Under the pieces are notes generated by a model. The model saw only the letters and a list, made by a program, of their open reading frames with translations, did no database searches and was not told the origin of the DNA. This document shows positions 26,286 through 34,544 of a stretch of 64,000 nt of DNA, piece by piece. Made by a program: the position numbers and the translations under genes. Source of the stretch: Photobacterium aphoticum (GTDB lineage Bacteria; Pseudomonadota; Gammaproteobacteria; Enterobacterales; Vibrionaceae); the NCBI RefSeq assembly GCF_001029435.1, contig NZ_LDOV01000001.1, positions 62,001 through 126,000 on the forward strand, in the 5' to 3' direction. Position 1 is the stretch's first letter. Every line of letters begins with the position of its first letter.

Positions 26286-26744
26286 TTAATCACTGCCCAG
26301 CAGCATGTCCTTTTGGATCAGTTTGGTGCACAGGCTGTGCAGCGTCTTTAATTCTTCCGGTGTCAGCGGGGAAAAAAAGTCGGCGATGATCTGTTGCAGG
26401 CGAGCATCTGCGTCGGCCTTCACTTGGCGGCCTTTATCGGTGATCACCAAATAGCGCGCTTTTTTGTTGTTCACACTTTTCTTGGCTTCTAACAAGCCGC
26501 GCTTGATGCAGTTATCGACCAGGCGCTTGGTGACAGAGCGCTCACGACGCAGCGCTTCCGCCAGCGTTTGTTGTGGCACTTCCCCCAGATGAAGCAGGGT
26601 GCGCATGGCGCCTAACATCTCCAGCGAAATATCAAACTCATTCAGCAGTGCCTGACTGGCCAGGGTGCGAAACTGCTTGTATGCCAACCCCATGATGAAC
26701 GAAGGGCTGTTATCCAGCTCTGGAATAGTCGTGATCGATGACAT
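26286..26744 (-). CDS. MarR-family transcriptional regulator of the adjacent efflux operon
   Basis: 152 residues: winged-helix DNA-binding domain of the MarR type (helix-turn-helix around VPQQTLAEALRRERSVTKRL, wing with SVNNKKARYLVITDKG) and C-terminal dimerisation helices. The ATG at 26744 overlaps the stop of the DUF2955 gene (TAATG), so it is the last gene of an HlyD-DUF2955-MarR operon. Two identical-pattern dyads in front of the operon (28918-28939 and 28964-28985) are its likely targets, giving autorepression. A longer ORF from 26840 is out of keeping with the family. Confidence 0.88.
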   Translation of the reverse strand: MSSITTIPELDNSPSFIMGLAYKQFRTLASQALLNEFDISLEMLGAMRTLLHLGEVPQQTLAEALRRERSVTKRLVDNCIKRGLLEAKKSVNNKKARYLVITDKGRQVKADADARLQQIIADFFSPLTPEELKTLHSLCTKLIQKDMLLGSD

Positions 26745-27754
26745 TAGGCATTTCTCTCTGAAGGGGCAGACACGGATTGTCGTGGTTGCGTTAAGTAAAA
26801 CACGATCAACAAAATTGACAAGGTCACGGTCAGTTCCCACGCACGTAGGAAGGTGCTCTCTAATCCCATGTCGCTACTGGTGATATACAGTTGGATCGGT
26901 AACAAGGTGGCCAGCAGCGCATCCGCATGGATATCTTTTGCCGGGCCTTCGGCGTTTACCATCCAGCGAGTGATCAAATAAATTAGGCCGCCTAATACGA
27001 GGGCATAGTATCCAATCACATTCTGGTGGCCGGCCATCATCAGCGTAAAGAAGACGGCAATGGCACAGCCTCCGACTTGGGTCAGTAAACGGCGTTTGAC
27101 CACCATGATAAAGCTGTCACGGTTGGCTTGTGTGGCAGCCGCCACGACCGGCACCATACAAAACGTGGCAGAGATCATATCAACCAGCATCAAAAAAGCC
27201 AGCCCTGAGCCAATTAATGCTAATGAAACCAAACGGTTCTGATAGCTGACAGGTTTCGGCGTAAAAACGGGCGGCTTCCCATTTTTGATGGTAGGGAACA
27301 AGGTTACGGTTGCACGGGTCACGATGGCCGTGGTCACCATCGCCAAAAAGATTTCATGGATGCGCACAGGCATGTCCATGCTGGTGTGCTGCGAAAACAC
27401 GATGATCAAAATCCAGTTGAACGTTGGCATCAACATCGCGCCTTGTTTGGCGGGTGTGGTTGCACGGCGGCGCAGTTGATCAAAAAAGATCAAACTGATC
27501 GTCCAAATCACAAAAGGGTGATCGGCGAAGATTTCACACACTACCACCGCGCATGACGCCGCCAGCAGCGTTGGAAACAAGGTTTTGGCCAGCCCGGACC
27601 AGGAGTGATCTTTTCCCTTGGTCATGATGATGGTCGGATAAAGGGCAAAGTACACCGGTGAGCCGAAATTAAACAACTTACCAATCAGCATACAGAGCGT
27701 CACAGTCAGGGTGATACGCAGTATTTCATTACGGCGTGATTGTTCTGGCGTCAT
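26744..27754 (-). CDS. DUF2955/FUSC-like inner-membrane protein, efflux partner
   Basis: 336 residues with about 9-10 hydrophobic helices. Matches the DUF2955 family, related to aromatic-acid exporter/FUSC proteins (YPTIIMTKG in the first helix pair, MLMPTFNWILI, VPVVAAATQANRD). Such proteins pair with an HlyD/EmrA-like adaptor, present just upstream. ATG 27754 is chosen because AAGGGG lies six bases before it; ATG 27772 adds six residues. A 7-bp tandem repeat separates it from the HlyD gene. Likely exports a small toxic organic compound (inference). Confidence 0.8.
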   Translation of the reverse strand: MTPEQSRRNEILRITLTVTLCMLIGKLFNFGSPVYFALYPTIIMTKGKDHSWSGLAKTLFPTLLAASCAVVVCEIFADHPFVIWTISLIFFDQLRRRATTPAKQGAMLMPTFNWILIIVFSQHTSMDMPVRIHEIFLAMVTTAIVTRATVTLFPTIKNGKPPVFTPKPVSYQNRLVSLALIGSGLAFLMLVDMISATFCMVPVVAAATQANRDSFIMVVKRRLLTQVGGCAIAVFFTLMMAGHQNVIGYYALVLGGLIYLITRWMVNAEGPAKDIHADALLATLLPIQLYITSSDMGLESTFLRAWELTVTLSILLIVFYLTQPRQSVSAPSERNA

Positions 27755-27805
27755 GCGTTTCCCCTTATTCATTCTTGTTTGCTTTTGTTTGTCGCGTGCT
27801 AGGTT

Positions 27806-27847
27806 AGTTCCTAGTTCCTAGTTCCTAGTTCCTAGTTCCTAGTTCCT
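27806..27847. repeat. 7-bp tandem repeat AGTTCCT x6 inside the efflux operon
   Basis: Six perfect head-to-tail copies of AGTTCCT between the HlyD and DUF2955 genes, about 34 bp before the DUF2955 start. A unit of seven changes the intergenic length rather than a reading frame; slippage could alter message stability or translation of the second gene. Confidence 0.95.
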
Positions 27848-27868
27848 GTTCTTTGCGCTAGCTGTGCG

Positions 27869-28918
27869 TTAGTAGATGTAACGGAACAGCGCGACCAGTT
27901 TGATCCAGCAGGCGCCAACGATATCCAGTACCGCATTGCCATTTTCCACAATTACGCTGGCGCGAGAGCCGGAAATCAGGGCTGGATTGGCATTATCTAC
28001 GTGAATACGTGTGCGGATTTTTTGTTGCTCGCGGATCCAACGGTTGTCATTGCTCACGGTAGACAGCTGATTGCTTGGGTTTGCCGCATCAAAAATGGCG
28101 CGATCCTGATTGATGATTTCCCCGTCAAATACCTGACCTGGCAAGGCATCAAAGCTGATACGCACATGCTGACCCGGCTGCAAATACGCGACGCCTTTTT
28201 CGTTGAAATCAGCGCTTAACCAGCTGGCATTTTCACTGACTAAGAACATCGCCACACTGCCTTGGTTGATGTACGTCCCGGTTTGTAATTGCAGGTTGCT
28301 GATAGTGCCATCGGTTTGCGCAATCACGTGTGTGTGGGCAAGGTTTAACTCTGCCGTGTCGAGTTTTGCTTCTGCCAGAGCAATCGCCGCATTGGTGTCT
28401 TCATTGGCCAATTCCGCTTGCAGGCGTTGCATGTCTGCCTGCGCAACGTGTACCGCACGTTCTGCCACACGGGCGCTTAGCTTGATGTCATCCAACTCTT
28501 GCTGGGTGCTCAGACCTTTGCGGCGCAGGGCGGTGTAGCGGGTGAGCTTTTGCTCGGCATTGCTGGCTTCGAATTGGCGCTGAGCGAAAGTTTGCTCTGC
28601 AGCGTTCAATTCCTGACGCTTAGCGGCAAACGCTTCTTTGGCCTGTTGCAATTCTGCTTGGGCTTGGCGGACCGCTAACTGGTAAGCGTCAGGGTCAATC
28701 GTAAACAGCACATCGCCTTTGTGGACGTTTTCGCCGTTTTTCACATTCACACTGGTCACCACACCGCTGACTTCAGGCGCGATATTGGCGACGGCACGGT
28801 GCATGGTCGCTTGTGTGGTAAATGGAGAGACGTTATCTGCCGTGATCAAAAAGAGAGAGAAACCAAAAGTGAGTGTCAGTACGGTGTAAATGGCGTATTT
28901 ATAAATGTTTTCTTTCAT
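27869..28918 (-). CDS. HlyD/EmrA-family periplasmic adaptor of an efflux pump
   Basis: 349 residues: one N-terminal membrane anchor (about 7-27), a beta-barrel/lipoyl half (NIAPEVSGVVTSVNVKNGE, VHKGDVLFTIDP), a long coiled-coil hairpin rich in Gln/Ala/Glu (about 80-190), and the returning lipoyl half (HTHVIAQTDGTISNLQLQTG). It links the DUF2955 inner-membrane protein to an outer-membrane factor encoded elsewhere. Start ATG 28918; ATG 28930 lies inside an operator dyad and would add four residues. First gene of the HlyD-DUF2955-MarR operon. Confidence 0.88.
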   Translation of the reverse strand: MKENIYKYAIYTVLTLTFGFSLFLITADNVSPFTTQATMHRAVANIAPEVSGVVTSVNVKNGENVHKGDVLFTIDPDAYQLAVRQAQAELQQAKEAFAAKRQELNAAEQTFAQRQFEASNAEQKLTRYTALRRKGLSTQQELDDIKLSARVAERAVHVAQADMQRLQAELANEDTNAAIALAEAKLDTAELNLAHTHVIAQTDGTISNLQLQTGTYINQGSVAMFLVSENASWLSADFNEKGVAYLQPGQHVRISFDALPGQVFDGEIINQDRAIFDAANPSNQLSTVSNDNRWIREQQKIRTRIHVDNANPALISGSRASVIVENGNAVLDIVGACWIKLVALFRYIY

Positions 28919-28939
28919 TTTGTTACCCATACAACAAAA
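28918..28939 (-). promoter_or_regulatory. operator dyad 1 of the efflux operon (likely MarR site)
   Basis: TTTTGTT-N8-AACAAAA, perfect 7-bp arms, ending at the start codon of the HlyD gene. Same arms and same spacing as the dyad at 28964-28985, 46 bp away. The 22-bp palindrome size suits a MarR dimer. Confidence 0.75.
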
Positions 28940-28963
28940 AGGAATGGGTGTGATTGTAGTGAT

Positions 28964-28985
28964 TTTTGTTGTGCATGCAACAAAA
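28964..28985 (-). promoter_or_regulatory. operator dyad 2 of the efflux operon (likely MarR site)
   Basis: TTTTGTT-N8-AACAAAA with inner palindrome GTGCATGC, better than dyad 1. It lies about 45-65 bp upstream of the HlyD start, where promoter elements are expected. Confidence 0.78.
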
Positions 28986-29060
28986 AGTTTGAGGTAGATC
29001 TCATTTAGACATTGGGAATCGGCAGCGTATTGCGCCTTATCGATATTGAGCTATTGATTA

Positions 29061-29840
29061 TTAACGTTTTTTGTACGCCACCACATGAATACAAAAAAGT
29101 TTGGAATAGCGCTCATTAAAGCGAAACGCATAGGGTAGCTCTATCTCATCCAACTTTTCCCACTCGCCCAGGCTGAAATAAGTGTTGATGTCATCCACCG
29201 CTTCCTCCGGGTTTTGCAGGTGTTTTTTCTGCCATTGATAGCTGTTTGACAGTATTAATACGCCACCAGAGCGGGTGTCTTTTTTCAGGCCATCGACAAT
29301 GGTTTGTGGTGACGGGCATTGATCTAACACGTTCAGGCAAATGGTGAGATCGACAGGGTGCATTAACGTGTCAGGGGTATACACCTGATTGAAGCAATGA
29401 AAATGCACATGCGCACAGTCGTTAAACAATGGCGTGGTATCAAACGATAAACGGCCCAGCGTATTGATACTTTCAATGTACGGAAAGGTGCAATGGGCCG
29501 GTTGTAACAATAGGTGCTGGAAGTAACTCAATAGGCGGGCGGAAGGCTCAACAATCCATGCCGTGTGTAAGGACGGAAAATGGGTAGCCAGTTCATAGGT
29601 AGTGCGCCCCAATGCCGGTCCCACTTCTAAGTAGGTGTGTGGGGTGAGCGCGGCACGTTGACAGCAGGCGATAATAAATTGGCTGGCTGCGGGATAAAAC
29701 GGCGAGATGATATAGCTGTCAGGCACGGTTTTAGAGGCGGAAGACAGCGGTTCATCCACACCCAATGCGCGTACTTTATCCAGCCACATGGCTTCAAAAT
29801 AGGCGGCTAAGCCGCGTTTGTCGCAGTAATAATCGTCCAT
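29061..29840 (-). CDS. class I SAM-dependent methyltransferase-like protein
   Basis: 259 residues. The SAM-binding motif I appears as TYLEVGPALGRTTYELA (about 87-103), followed by an acidic strand end WIVEPS (motif II) and LTICLNVLDQCPSP (motif IV-like), then GGVLILSNSY. These fit a Rossmann-fold methyltransferase; the substrate is unknown. The N-terminus MDDYYCDKRG and the aromatic C-terminal half are not familiar to me. Stand-alone gene; the 278 bp to the divergent ridA contain no believable gene. Confidence 0.75.
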   Translation of the reverse strand: MDDYYCDKRGLAAYFEAMWLDKVRALGVDEPLSSASKTVPDSYIISPFYPAASQFIIACCQRAALTPHTYLEVGPALGRTTYELATHFPSLHTAWIVEPSARLLSYFQHLLLQPAHCTFPYIESINTLGRLSFDTTPLFNDCAHVHFHCFNQVYTPDTLMHPVDLTICLNVLDQCPSPQTIVDGLKKDTRSGGVLILSNSYQWQKKHLQNPEEAVDDINTYFSLGEWEKLDEIELPYAFRFNERYSKLFCIHVVAYKKR

Positions 29841-30118
29841 TGTACGGCCTTATGTTTCTGTCTTATGTTCCATGTCCTGCGTGTCATCATAACGGGAATG
29901 GTTGGCGAAGTACGAAGGCCGTAATGACGAAAAGTGCGGGATGAGAGGTTTTCCACGTATCCGAATGATTGTGATTGAAAATAGCGGGATTTTTTCGTTA
30001 TTCAGTGAGCGAAATCCACACGCGCAGCGGTAAAAACACGGTATGATACGGGCCTGTTTACTGACGTAAAAACGTCCGTGAAAAGTCAAAAAACATTCGT
30101 AAATCATTAGGATTGATA

Positions 30119-30469
30119 ATGGATATTCAACGCATTAACCCATGTGCACGTTGGTCAGACGTGACAATCTTCAACGGCATTGCACACTTTGTAGAAGTAG
30201 CGGATACCGATACCACTGCTGATATGGCTGGTCAGGTTCAGCAAGTGCTAAGCCAGGCAGAAGCGACACTAGAGCGTGCAGGTAGCGACAAATCTCGCAT
30301 CCTGTCTGCCACTATTTACGTGACTGACTTTGCTAACTTTGGCGCACTGAACGAAGCATGGGAAGCGTGGTTGCCAGAAGGTTGTGCACCAAGCCGTGCT
30401 TGTGTGAAAGCAGAATTGGCGGATCCTGAATACTTGGTTGAAATCGCATTTGTTGCCGCTACCAAGTAA
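30119..30469 (+). CDS. RidA-family protein
   Basis: 116 residues, a full-length YjgF/YER057c/RidA fold. RidA enzymes hydrolyse reactive enamine/imine intermediates to keto acids. The substrate-binding Arg is in PSRACVKAEL and the C-terminal Glu in YLVEIAFVA; GIAHFVEV, Q-QQVL and SRILSATIYVTDF are the other family blocks. ATG 30119 follows TTAGGATTG; TTG 30113 is less likely. It belongs to a subgroup starting DIQRINPCARWSD rather than to archetypal RidA. A branched hairpin element follows. Confidence 0.9.
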   Translation: MDIQRINPCARWSDVTIFNGIAHFVEVADTDTTADMAGQVQQVLSQAEATLERAGSDKSRILSATIYVTDFANFGALNEAWEAWLPEGCAPSRACVKAELADPEYLVEIAFVAATK

Positions 30470-30516
30470 GTGATGCGTGAGTGCGCCCGTTAAATGGGGG
30501 CATTCTGCATACCAAG

Positions 30517-30595
30517 AAAGCCTGCTTCCTGACAATGTGCGTATGAGCGCGTCATTGTCGACACACCCACTTGGTGTGGTATGAAGCAGGCTTTT
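30517..30595 (+). other. three-way-junction inverted-repeat element
   Basis: A 12-bp outer stem AAAGCCTGCTTC (30517-30528) / GAAGCAGGCTTT (30583-30594) encloses two inner hairpins: GACAATG / CATTGTC (30531-30537, 30553-30559) and CACACC / GGTGTG (30562-30567, 30573-30578). The right arm ends in TTTTG. It may be the terminator of ridA, an unusual structured RNA, or a small mobile repeat; only one copy is in the window. Confidence 0.7.
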
Positions 30596-30747
30596 GTGAT
30601 CTCACCTCAAAGTCCATGTATTACTTTTCATTCTTCCGGGATCTGGCTGTATTTTCATCAACGCTGCCGTTAAGGTGGGGGCGAGGGAACAGTGTGAGTG
30701 GATTTGCGCTTGCAGCAGGCAGTTGTCAGAGGGAGTTTGAGTCAGTC

Positions 30748-31209
30748 ATGGATGAGCAGTTGTACACATTTCGCTGGCAAGTTGCCCCTTATCGCAGCAC
30801 GCTTCTGTGGGTTATAGTGGCTTTCTATGCAACGGGGTTGGTCTATTTTCAGATCACCGCATGGTGGCAAATTTTAATCGGTTTATTGGCGATTGTCGGG
30901 ATAGAGCGCCTGTGGAGTTACTACCGTAAAGATGCCATTGCTTACCATATCCAGATCACGCCAGAGCGAATTAAAGTCACCAACCCGTCCAGTACCTTGT
31001 GGCTGAAGGAAACGGCACTACTCACCAATGTGCAGCAAGATGTGGTGTTTGATGCCATTGTCGGTGAGCAAAATGGCATCTTATTTACCTGCCAAGACGG
31101 AGACAGCTTCCGCTTAGTCACTCGTGGTGTGACGGTTGATGATTTTGCCAGTTTCCCTGCCATGCTGGCGCACATCAATACCCATTTCATTCATAAAAAA
31201 GCGCGTTAG
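30748..31209 (+). CDS. hypothetical two-helix membrane protein
   Basis: 153 residues. Two adjacent membrane helices near the N-terminus (about 20-38 and 43-60) are followed by a cytoplasmic beta-rich domain (YHIQITPERIKVTN, GILFTCQDGDSFRLV) that looks like a small PH-like or YcxB-like fold. ATG 30748 is preceded by GAGGGAG at 12 bases, a little far; upstream in-frame starts to 30571 lack RBS and run through the hairpin element. No named family is claimed. Confidence 0.6.
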   Translation: MDEQLYTFRWQVAPYRSTLLWVIVAFYATGLVYFQITAWWQILIGLLAIVGIERLWSYYRKDAIAYHIQITPERIKVTNPSSTLWLKETALLTNVQQDVVFDAIVGEQNGILFTCQDGDSFRLVTRGVTVDDFASFPAMLAHINTHFIHKKAR

Positions 31210-31341
31210 TACGCTATAACATCGGCGTTATAACCCTTGCTTAATCACGAACGCGGCGTTCCCTCTTCTTATTAGGACATCACGCTCAATGATGTCGCCA
31301 TCTATATAAAATCTATAAATACCAGAATAATAGGAGAAAGT

Positions 31342-31833
31342 GTGACAATACATCGCATGCATCCCGCCTACGCGGAAGGATTTCATGCCCTGTGGCAGCG
31401 AGTTTGTGGAGAGGGGGAGGAGATGATAGGCCCGCCTCCATCGATAGAGAAAGTCAAAAGGGTGCTGGCGTTACACAATGAAAAATCCGTACCGAGTTTC
31501 ATTGTGATCAAAGACGGTGCGTTAGTGGCAGCAGCGGAAGTTTTCCCTAAACGGGAAGATCAAGCGGAGAAGTGCGGCATACTCGGGGTGCAGGTTCATC
31601 CGGATTATCGTCGTCAAGGTTTGGCTAAGCAATTGCTCACGACAGTGCTGACGGATTGTCAGCGGTACGGTATTGAACAGGTAGAGTTGACCGTATACCA
31701 GCACAATCACAGTGCTATCCGTTTGTATCAGCAGTTTGGTTTTCAAGCCAGTGAGCGCGTGACAGAGGAAACCTTGCCGTCTGGCCGGGTGGTGATCAAC
31801 CAGACCATGGTATTGTCGCTGGCGAGTGTCTAG
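31342..31833 (+). CDS. GNAT-family N-acetyltransferase
   Basis: 163 residues. Acetyl-CoA binding motif A is LGVQVHPDYRRQGLAKQLL (R/Q-x2-G-x-A), preceded by motif D and followed by motif B AIRLYQQFGFQ. The start is GTG 31342, five bases after GGAG. It acetylates a small molecule or protein; no substrate is suggested by context, and its N-terminal half shares no obvious similarity with speG in this window. Terminator 31901-31935. Confidence 0.85.
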   Translation: MTIHRMHPAYAEGFHALWQRVCGEGEEMIGPPPSIEKVKRVLALHNEKSVPSFIVIKDGALVAAAEVFPKREDQAEKCGILGVQVHPDYRRQGLAKQLLTTVLTDCQRYGIEQVELTVYQHNHSAIRLYQQFGFQASERVTEETLPSGRVVINQTMVLSLASV

Positions 31834-31898
31834 CTGACACATCACATTACGGCAAAGCATAGCCAAAGCATTGCCCACGAGCAGACATGAAACTAGAA

Positions 31899-31937
31899 AG
31901 AAAAGCCGGCCCGCAATGATGCGTCCGGCTTTTTTCT
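31899..31937. terminator. bidirectional terminator
   Basis: AAAAGCCGG / CCGGCTTTTTT stem with a 15-base interior that itself pairs GCA/TGC; between the GNAT gene (+) and yccS (-). Confidence 0.75.
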
Positions 31938-31979
31938 TGGCCGTGTCCGCTCTCAATGAAGCAAGGGCGGACAGATCCG

Positions 31980-34247
31980 TTATGACTTGGTCTTCGCTTT
32001 TGTGCTTGGGGTCGCATCTGGGTTTACGTCGGTATGTGCGGACTCAACGTTTGATTCTGACGCTGCTTGAGCTTGAGCTTGCTTCCCGGTGCGTGCTGCC
32101 AGTTTATTCGCCAGTGAGTGTAATTCCGGTAACATGCGTTGGATCAGGTGCAACTGCTGCAACACCATGCGGGCTGAAGTGCAATCTTCATCGCGCCACT
32201 GCCCCAAACGTTGCTCTAACTCGCTGTCCGATTCCGGTGCTTGCGTACATTGGTTACCGTCCAGTTGCTCGGCTAAACAATCCAGATGTGCGTGGATTTG
32301 GCGGTGAGCCTGTGCCACTAGGTAATGGGTGTTTTCATCGTCCAGCTGGGTTCGGTGCGCTCCCAAAGCGGAGATGTAACTGAGCATCGCGTGGTTCAAC
32401 GTCAGGAAGCGGAAGCTCTCATCGGTCGCCATGCGATAACGCCCCGGCTCCAGCAGCATGTTACTGATCGCCGTACTGAGCTGAGCATCGGTATTGTGTG
32501 CGTTACGGCGGGCAATCCGGTAGCTCAGGCTGTCACGTTTACCGATACGGTATTGGCCGATAATTTGCCCCAGATAGTCGCGGTTGGTGCTCACGGCCGC
32601 TGACATTACTTTGTGCAGACGACGCGCCTGCCAGTCGGGCAAAATGAAACTCACTGCTAACACCGCCAACAAACAGCCCAGTAAAGTGTCGCCCAAGCGC
32701 GGCAAAATCACCGCAAAGCCTTCCCCTAACTGATTAAAACAGAACAGCACCAGCAAGGTGATGAACATGGTTGCCAAACCGTAGTTCGCGGTACGGAACG
32801 AGAAGAACAACACACCCGTGAGTACCATCAGCACCAACTGGCCTTCTTGTCCCGGGAACAGGTACAGCAACGGCATGCCGATCAACAAACCGGCCAGGGT
32901 ACCGATCACACGCTGTTTTAAGCGCTGACGGGTGGCACTGTAGTTTGGCTGGCAAACAAACAGGATGGTCAGCAGAATCCAGAAGCCGCGCTCTAAATCC
33001 AACGCCAGAATACAGCCGTAACCGACCGTTAGGGCAATGGCCATGCGCAGGGCGTGGCGGAACAGCAGTGATCCCGGATTGAATTGGCTGGCAATACGTT
33101 GCCAACGATCTTTCATGCTGCGCGCTTCGGTGTCATCCAGTTCGGTATCCGCATCGGTATGGGCTGCATCCGGGTTACTGACGTTCGACAGTTGGCGTTC
33201 CACCGTCGCTAAGTTATTAAACAGGTAATCCAACTGGCTGAGGTAAATGCGCCATTTCGGGTTGTTCTGGCTTTTCAGGTATAGCAAGGATTCTTGCAGT
33301 TCATCCAGTGCGCGCACACTGTCGGCTCCGTGGAAATACGGTTTCCCCATTGCCAACGCGCGGGCAATATCGCGGCATGCTTGTGCCTGACGCGACAACA
33401 AACGTTGAAAGCGGAACAGTACATCGCTGCGCTGAAACTCGCAGGCTAAATCCTGATAGCGATAGTGGGACGAGCTGGCGCGTTCGTGAATGTCCTGGGC
33501 GAGGAAATAGATCTTCAGAAAGCGATCGCCCGTTGCATGTGGCTGACCACGGCGAGCGCGATGCAGCAGGGTCGATTTAGCGTTATTTAGCGCCGTGACC
33601 ACGCGGGCATTTTTACTGGCCGCTTCTAAGCGTAGTGGCTGCGGAACCAAATTGGCGACCGGTTCAAACAGTTTGCTTTTACTGTCCAAGTAATGGGCAA
33701 ATTCCGAAAACACCGCCGCGAGGCTTTGTTGTACCGGTTGGTTTGGCCACAAAATGTGCCAGGTTAGCGACAGAATGCCGTACCAGGTGGCACCGGCGAG
33801 CAGCAGCATCGGTTGATACCACAGGTTCGGGCTTTGTGCTGCGCCCAGCATGGTATACACCGCCAATAACAGGGATGCGAAAGCGATACTGGCGTAACGC
33901 GGCCCCATGGCGCCGAGCATGATAAAACCAAAGGTCGAGCAGAACAGCCCGATGGCAAACAGCGGCGGATACGGGAATAGCAATTCGATAGAAAACGCCG
34001 CCACCACGAAACAAACCAAGGTGGTGATCAGGGCTTTAATGCGGCCAGAGAGGTTATCGTCGGTCTCAGCCAGTGCGGCTGCGATGATCCCCAGTACCAG
34101 CGGAGTGATTTCCGGTTTGGCATTCAAATACCAGCAGGGCAGAGCAACCCCGACCAGCGCAATAAATACGCGAATGCTGTAGTTAATTCGGTCATTGGCC
34201 CAATAGCGGCGCAAAGTCCATTGAAGGCGGCTAGTTTGCATTGTCAT
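31980..34247 (-). CDS. yccS: YccS/FUSC-family inner-membrane transporter
   Basis: 755 residues. Two blocks of about five or six membrane helices (20-150 and 405-530) separated and followed by cytoplasmic helical domains, the FUSC/YccS plan. Signatures: GIIAAALAETDDNLSGR, the second-half GLLIGMPLLYLFPGQEG, RLGDTLLGCLLA and the LEPGRYR block. Homologues are thought to export aromatic acids or related compounds; function not established. It is followed on the + side by helD, as in E. coli (yccS-yccF-helD-mgsA), supporting orthology. The C-terminal 30 residues are low complexity. ATG 34241 is an alternative start. Confidence 0.88.
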   Translation of the reverse strand: MTMQTSRLQWTLRRYWANDRINYSIRVFIALVGVALPCWYLNAKPEITPLVLGIIAAALAETDDNLSGRIKALITTLVCFVVAAFSIELLFPYPPLFAIGLFCSTFGFIMLGAMGPRYASIAFASLLLAVYTMLGAAQSPNLWYQPMLLLAGATWYGILSLTWHILWPNQPVQQSLAAVFSEFAHYLDSKSKLFEPVANLVPQPLRLEAASKNARVVTALNNAKSTLLHRARRGQPHATGDRFLKIYFLAQDIHERASSSHYRYQDLACEFQRSDVLFRFQRLLSRQAQACRDIARALAMGKPYFHGADSVRALDELQESLLYLKSQNNPKWRIYLSQLDYLFNNLATVERQLSNVSNPDAAHTDADTELDDTEARSMKDRWQRIASQFNPGSLLFRHALRMAIALTVGYGCILALDLERGFWILLTILFVCQPNYSATRQRLKQRVIGTLAGLLIGMPLLYLFPGQEGQLVLMVLTGVLFFSFRTANYGLATMFITLLVLFCFNQLGEGFAVILPRLGDTLLGCLLAVLAVSFILPDWQARRLHKVMSAAVSTNRDYLGQIIGQYRIGKRDSLSYRIARRNAHNTDAQLSTAISNMLLEPGRYRMATDESFRFLTLNHAMLSYISALGAHRTQLDDENTHYLVAQAHRQIHAHLDCLAEQLDGNQCTQAPESDSELEQRLGQWRDEDCTSARMVLQQLHLIQRMLPELHSLANKLAARTGKQAQAQAASESNVESAHTDVNPDATPSTKAKTKS

Positions 34248-34544
34248 TCAAATAATTAGATAGCAGGCTGAAGGCAAGGGCTTGCGCCCTAAGATAACAA
34301 ACTTGGTGACAGAAAGAGTATAAAACCTGAATTAATTTAAGGTTAAGGTGATATTTAGCAGAAATTTTACGCAAAAGATTCGGGGAGCGCTATGGTCAAA
34401 AAGGAGTTCTTGGTACTCTAAGGCCATTTTTCACCGCCTGTTTACTTATACAGTTGTTACTCTTGTCGTGATGACGATGGTGTAGGGGTTGTATAAGGGC
34501 GGAATGAAACCCGATTGCGTAACAAGTGAAGTGTTGGTGACAGG

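Noticed and set aside
27806..27847. AGTTCCT repeat as a regulator-binding iteron
   Set aside because: The copies are directly adjacent and lie between two co-directional genes of an operon rather than at a replication origin; simple slippage repeat is more likely.
29850..30107. An 85-residue - strand ORF in the gap before ridA
   Set aside because: No RBS; the translation lacks any structure resembling a protein domain and covers the ridA promoter region.
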